NCBI GenBank assembly: GCA_030690315.1
Contig: JAUYGY010000046.1
Location: forward strand, 1 to 64,000
DNA from: Aequorivita sp.
Lineage (GTDB): Bacteria; Bacteroidota; Bacteroidia; Flavobacteriales; Flavobacteriaceae
Direction: 5' to 3'
DNA length: 64,000 nt
Numbering within the stretch: the first letter of the stretch is position 1; every line of letters begins with the position of its first letter. Position numbers and translations under genes: made by a program. Positions 60,637 to 64,000 of this stretch are shown here, one piece after another. The notes below the pieces were generated by a model that did not search any database, was not told where the DNA came from, and was given only the letters and a program-made list of their open reading frames with translations.

Positions 60637-63600
60637 TTAGTTAGCTTCTTGGTTAAGATAAATCCAACCAGTGGCTTGTGAGCCATAGTAGGCGTCATTA
60701 CCTTCAAGGTCAATTACATAGAAATAGGTTCCCGTGGGAAGGTCGTTACCATCTTTGGTTTGACCGTACCATTCATTGGTGTAATTGTTTCTTTCAAAAA
60801 CCAAAGCGCCCAATCTATTAAAAATCTGAAGCTTTAAATTTCCACTTCGATCGTTCAGAAAGGTAAGGTCCAGCGAATCATTATAACCATCTCCATTTGG
60901 CGAAAGCCCTTCAGAAATTACACAGTTATCAATGGCGTATAAACTAACATCTATAGAATCGGTCCCAGAACATCCGCCAACTGAAATTATAACAGAATAG
61001 GTTTGTGTGCCCATCGTTCCCGGTTCAACCATAAAATTCAGCGTACCGTTTGTTTCTCCAGTCAATAAAGTTCCGTTTAAGAACCATTGATAGGTTGCGC
61101 CTTCTTCAAGTGTAGTTGCGGTTAGTGTTTGTGGCTCGTTTGGACAGGTTAGGAAATCGGCGCCCAGCGAAACTTCAAGATCGTCTCTGAAGGATACCAT
61201 AACACTGTCTGATGCCGAACAACTACCAACAGTTGCTGTAACGGTATAAGTTCCAATTTCAGTAATTAATAATGTGGAATTAATTTCGCCTGTAATAATA
61301 GTTCCGTCAAGGCTCCACTCATAAGTTGCTGCAGGATTTTGAACGGAAAGTTCAGCTTCCAAAACAACGGGAGATTCAAAACAGGTTTGAAAATCATTGT
61401 CCAGCGTTACTTCTATATTCCCTAAGCCCACTACTACACTGTCTGTTCCTATACAGGAGTCAACCGTGGCATTTACTGAATAAGTTCCGGGCTCTGTAAT
61501 AAGAAGTGTTTGATTTGTTTCGCCTGGCAATACTATTCCATTTAGCAACCACTCATAAGTTGCGGTTTGAGGATTGCCCTCTAAATTAGCGGTGAGAACG
61601 GTATCGGTATCAAAACAGCTTGAAAAATCTTCCCCCAAATCTACAATAACAGGATCTGAAATTATGATGTCAATGCTATCTGAAGCAGTACAAGGCCCAA
61701 CGGTTACTTCTAAGGAGTAGGTTCCACTTTCAGTTACCGTAATAGTTGGCGTTGTTTCACCTGTGCTCCATAAATAGGTAATTCCTGTAGTATCTCCAGT
61801 AATTTCGGGGATTATTTCAAAAGTAGAGCCATTGCAAAGAATTTCATCTTCGCCTAAATCTACAATGGGTGGGTCGTTCACTATAATTTCAACAGAGAAT
61901 GTTTGCTCACTACAAGGAGGGTAGGTTATTGTAACGCTGTATGTGCCCGCCGCTGTTGGCAAATAAGTTGCGTCTGTTGAAACTACTGTTCCGCTACCAT
62001 CGGTCCATTCGTAAGTAACTATGGTTAAATCGATATCGGGGTTTGAAGGTGTAGCATCAAGAAGCGGAAAATCGTCACCCAAACAGAGTATAACTTCAGC
62101 AGGAAGATTTCCTGAAAGATCTTCAAGGTCACTCACTATAAGCTGGAAAAAAACGGTATTGAAACAGGTTGGTTCTGCAGCTTTTTCTACCCGTACATAA
62201 ATTGTTTCGGGGTTTGTGGTATTTGTATATGCATCCGGATTTACAATCGGATTTTGATTTGCATCGGCATCAAACTGACTTAGGTGGAACGACGTATTAA
62301 AAAGTGTAGGATCTTGGCCATTCAAAATGGTTGCTATTTGATCTTCCAAGTTAAAGATTTCGGTTCCGTTCCCGTCAACATCACAGGCGCTGATATCTGG
62401 TGGGGTTACAATTTCGGGTTGTTGATTTTGCAGACTTAAAGTAATATCGTCTAGTGCTAAATCATTCCCACATCCACCAATGGAATTATTAATTAATACC
62501 AATTGCACATCTGTATTTGCTCCTGTGTTGAAAACAATTGCAAATTCCTGCCAGTTCGGGTCTGGTCCATTGGGAATATCGCCCGTATTTGTTTCGGCAA
62601 TAAGATTCCCCGAGGGGTCTTCAATCCTAAAGATTACGTTTGAAGGGATACTGTTTCCACCACAAATATTGGTGTCTGTATCATAAACTGTAGTTATCCA
62701 TGCATTGAATGTATATTCGATGTTTTGGTCAAGACTAATGGTTCTTCTGTAAAATTCATCGGGAGCAAAGGAAGCATTAACGAAAAGCATTCTTCCATCC
62801 ACATCGCCTTCGGTGTGGTCTTCCATGTCTGTAAACCATCCCGTATTTAATCCGGCAGAAGTATTTGAAATTGTATATTCCCCATCTTCCACTTGTGTTG
62901 TACCATTGAAAACGTAGTTGGTGAAAGGTGTAGAAACGCGTCCTGTTCCAGTGCCGAAGTTTTCTTCAAAATCGACTCCTTCGCAGATGGGCTCGATAGT
63001 ACAGTCTGGACTGGTTAAAAATAAAATGTTTACACTATCTGAAATTACACAAAGACCTTGGGTAATTTCGAGTGTATAGGTATCTGAAGATGTTACAGTA
63101 ATAGTGGGGGTGGTTTCTCCTCCAGGACTCCATAAGTAGGTAGCCCCAGTGGGATCACCGGTAATTTCTGGGATTATTTCATAGGAAGGAGTATCGCATA
63201 AAGCCAAATCTGGGCCCAATTCCATGCTTAGATCTGATTTTGTTACTAATATTTCATCCGTAAGTACAACTACATCACCATTACAGTTTGTATAAGTTGC
63301 GCGAGCGGTATATGTGGAACCGCCACTATCAGGGCATACATTTATGGTTGGGTCGGTGCCAATCACGTTACCGCCAGAATCAAGCCAGGCAAATTCATAG
63401 GTTGGAGCACCTGCTGGAGAAAAGCTCCAAGCTTCATTGGTTGTTGTCCAAGGAGAATCGGATGTATTTCTTCCCGGAGGCACAAATGCTATGTTGCCAT
63501 CGTTATTTTGAATTCCTAATGCCGCATTTCCAAAATTCCAACCGGGGCAAGAAGGCTTGTCTTGCATATAAATTTCAATAACGTTGGAAAATTCATAAAA

Positions 63601-64000
63601 AACGACCATTTGGGTTGCCAATAAACTGTTGCAACTTAAGGAATACATAGGAACTTCATAATATGAAACTACTAAAACTCGGTTTGGAAATGTACCAAGC
63701 ACTTCATAACCTATCTCTTCAGTAGAAGATACCGATGGATCTATATCGTGACCTGGCAAAAAAACATTTGCTTCAGCCAAAGCTTCTTCAACATTGTTTG
63801 GGATATCAGAATCAAAACTATAAGCATTTGAGCCGCCACCAGTATCGCCGGGATCAACATCAAAACGTATTACTCCGTTTGAACCCACCTGAAATTCTGT
63901 TTCTATATTTCCGAAATAACAAAAATCAAAAGGAAGATTATCAACAGGTGACCATGCATCATCAATATCTGGGTTTAAGGAGTTTGCCAAGCCATTAAAA
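60637..64000 (-). CDS. T9SS type B (gliding-motility-associated) sorting-domain surface protein, N-terminus outside window
   Basis: At least 1120 residues; the frame stays open to the right edge, so the start lies beyond 64000. Contains an N-terminal nidogen/PEP-like region (about 1-210), a jelly-roll carbohydrate-binding-like domain (about 340-535), and five to six Ig/PKD-like repeats with the TYEWSLDGTIITGE and TESGTYSLEVTVGPC patterns. The C-terminal 90 residues form the CHU_C/type B sorting domain: SPNGDGYNDSLDLTF, LKLQIFNRLGALVFER, LPTGTYFYVIDL. Secreted by the T9SS with the SprF-like protein encoded next. Confidence 0.93.
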   Translation of the reverse strand, partial: FNGLANSLNPDIDDAWSPVDNLPFDFCYFGNIETEFQVGSNGVIRFDVDPGDTGGGSNAYSFDSDIPNNVEEALAEANVFLPGHDIDPSVSSTEEIGYEVLGTFPNRVLVVSYYEVPMYSLSCNSLLATQMVVFYEFSNVIEIYMQDKPSCPGWNFGNAALGIQNNDGNIAFVPPGRNTSDSPWTTTNEAWSFSPAGAPTYEFAWLDSGGNVIGTDPTINVCPDSGGSTYTARATYTNCNGDVVVLTDEILVTKSDLSMELGPDLALCDTPSYEIIPEITGDPTGATYLWSPGGETTPTITVTSSDTYTLEITQGLCVISDSVNILFLTSPDCTIEPICEGVDFEENFGTGTGRVSTPFTNYVFNGTTQVEDGEYTISNTSAGLNTGWFTDMEDHTEGDVDGRMLFVNASFAPDEFYRRTISLDQNIEYTFNAWITTVYDTDTNICGGNSIPSNVIFRIEDPSGNLIAETNTGDIPNGPDPNWQEFAIVFNTGANTDVQLVLINNSIGGCGNDLALDDITLSLQNQQPEIVTPPDISACDVDGNGTEIFNLEDQIATILNGQDPTLFNTSFHLSQFDADANQNPIVNPDAYTNTTNPETIYVRVEKAAEPTCFNTVFFQLIVSDLEDLSGNLPAEVILCLGDDFPLLDATPSNPDIDLTIVTYEWTDGSGTVVSTDATYLPTAAGTYSVTITYPPCSEQTFSVEIIVNDPPIVDLGEDEILCNGSTFEIIPEITGDTTGITYLWSTGETTPTITVTESGTYSLEVTVGPCTASDSIDIIISDPVIVDLGEDFSSCFDTDTVLTANLEGNPQTATYEWLLNGIVLPGETNQTLLITEPGTYSVNATVDSCIGTDSVVVGLGNIEVTLDNDFQTCFESPVVLEAELSVQNPAATYEWSLDGTIITGEINSTLLITEIGTYTVTATVGSCSASDSVMVSFRDDLEVSLGADFLTCPNEPQTLTATTLEEGATYQWFLNGTLLTGETNGTLNFMVEPGTMGTQTYSVIISVGGCSGTDSIDVSLYAIDNCVISEGLSPNGDGYNDSLDLTFLNDRSGNLKLQIFNRLGALVFERNNYTNEWYGQTKDGNDLPTGTYFYVIDLEGNDAYYGSQATGWIYLNQEAN

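Noticed and set aside
1..64000. tRNA, rRNA and riboswitch genes
   Set aside because: Intergenic regions were scanned for cloverleaf and well-known motif patterns by eye; none was convincing. A covariance-model scan would be decisive.

Overview
The window (about 40% G+C by eye) looks like a chromosomal segment of a marine or aquatic Flavobacteriaceae member (Bacteroidota); an Aequorivita-like genus is a guess. Supporting signs are type IX secretion system (T9SS) sorting domains of type A (end of the 14008-20235 gene) and type B (gene entering from the right edge), PorP/SprF and PorE-like proteins, two TonB-dependent receptors, DUF5689, DUF2141, DUF3108 and DUF6268 proteins, the ileS-dksA-like-lspA order, and several TAnnTTTG -7 promoter elements. 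No rRNA, tRNA, CRISPR array or transposase was recognised.

Layout. 1-3465: an attC-like folded site followed by a small lipoprotein, a membrane-anchored EEP phosphohydrolase, a DUF2141 protein and a YeiH-type transporter. 3469-8567 (minus): proton-translocating transhydrogenase pntA/pntA2/pntB, a small unknown protein, a GreA/Rnk-like protein and glutamate dehydrogenase. 9106-11513 (minus): NtrC-type sigma-54 response regulator and soluble histidine kinase. 11640-20235: a PRMT-like methyltransferase divergent from a Tat-signal intradiol-dioxygenase-like protein, a phage tail-collar (MdpB-type) protein and a 2075-residue HYR-repeat T9SS protein. 20236-23851: a gene-poor stretch full of short tandem repeats with three small genes. 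23852-29359: DUF6268 barrel, class V aminotransferase, DsbD and a lipoprotein. 29530-35526: ileS, DksA-like, lspA, DUF2752, CD225 and 5-formyl-THF cyclo-ligase. 35627-38903 (minus): two RimK-type ATP-grasp ligases, a retropepsin-like protease and an AstE-like deacylase, probably one peptide-tagging operon. 39201-43287: uvrC and a patatin-Omp85 protein. 43414-46330: tyrosine catabolism genes hmgA and hpd with a ParE-type toxin-antitoxin pair inserted between them. 46437-48462: DUF3108 and M23 peptidase. 48649-57479: two TonB receptors, a cytochrome-b-like membrane protein, a secreted EEP nuclease and a DUF5689 lipoprotein. 57662-64000 (minus): T9SS type B cargo, SprF-like and PorE-like genes.

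The strongest leads are: (1) the toxin-antitoxin insertion flanked by a 48-bp duplication of the hpd 5' end; (2) the PRMT-like/dioxygenase-like/tail-collar/adhesin locus with two palindromes in its divergent promoter; (3) the double-RimK operon; (4) the solitary attC-like site; and (5) intergenic DNA built from 7-bp units, up to 13 in a row, including a 98-bp (14 x 7) tandem repeat that reaches into coding ends.
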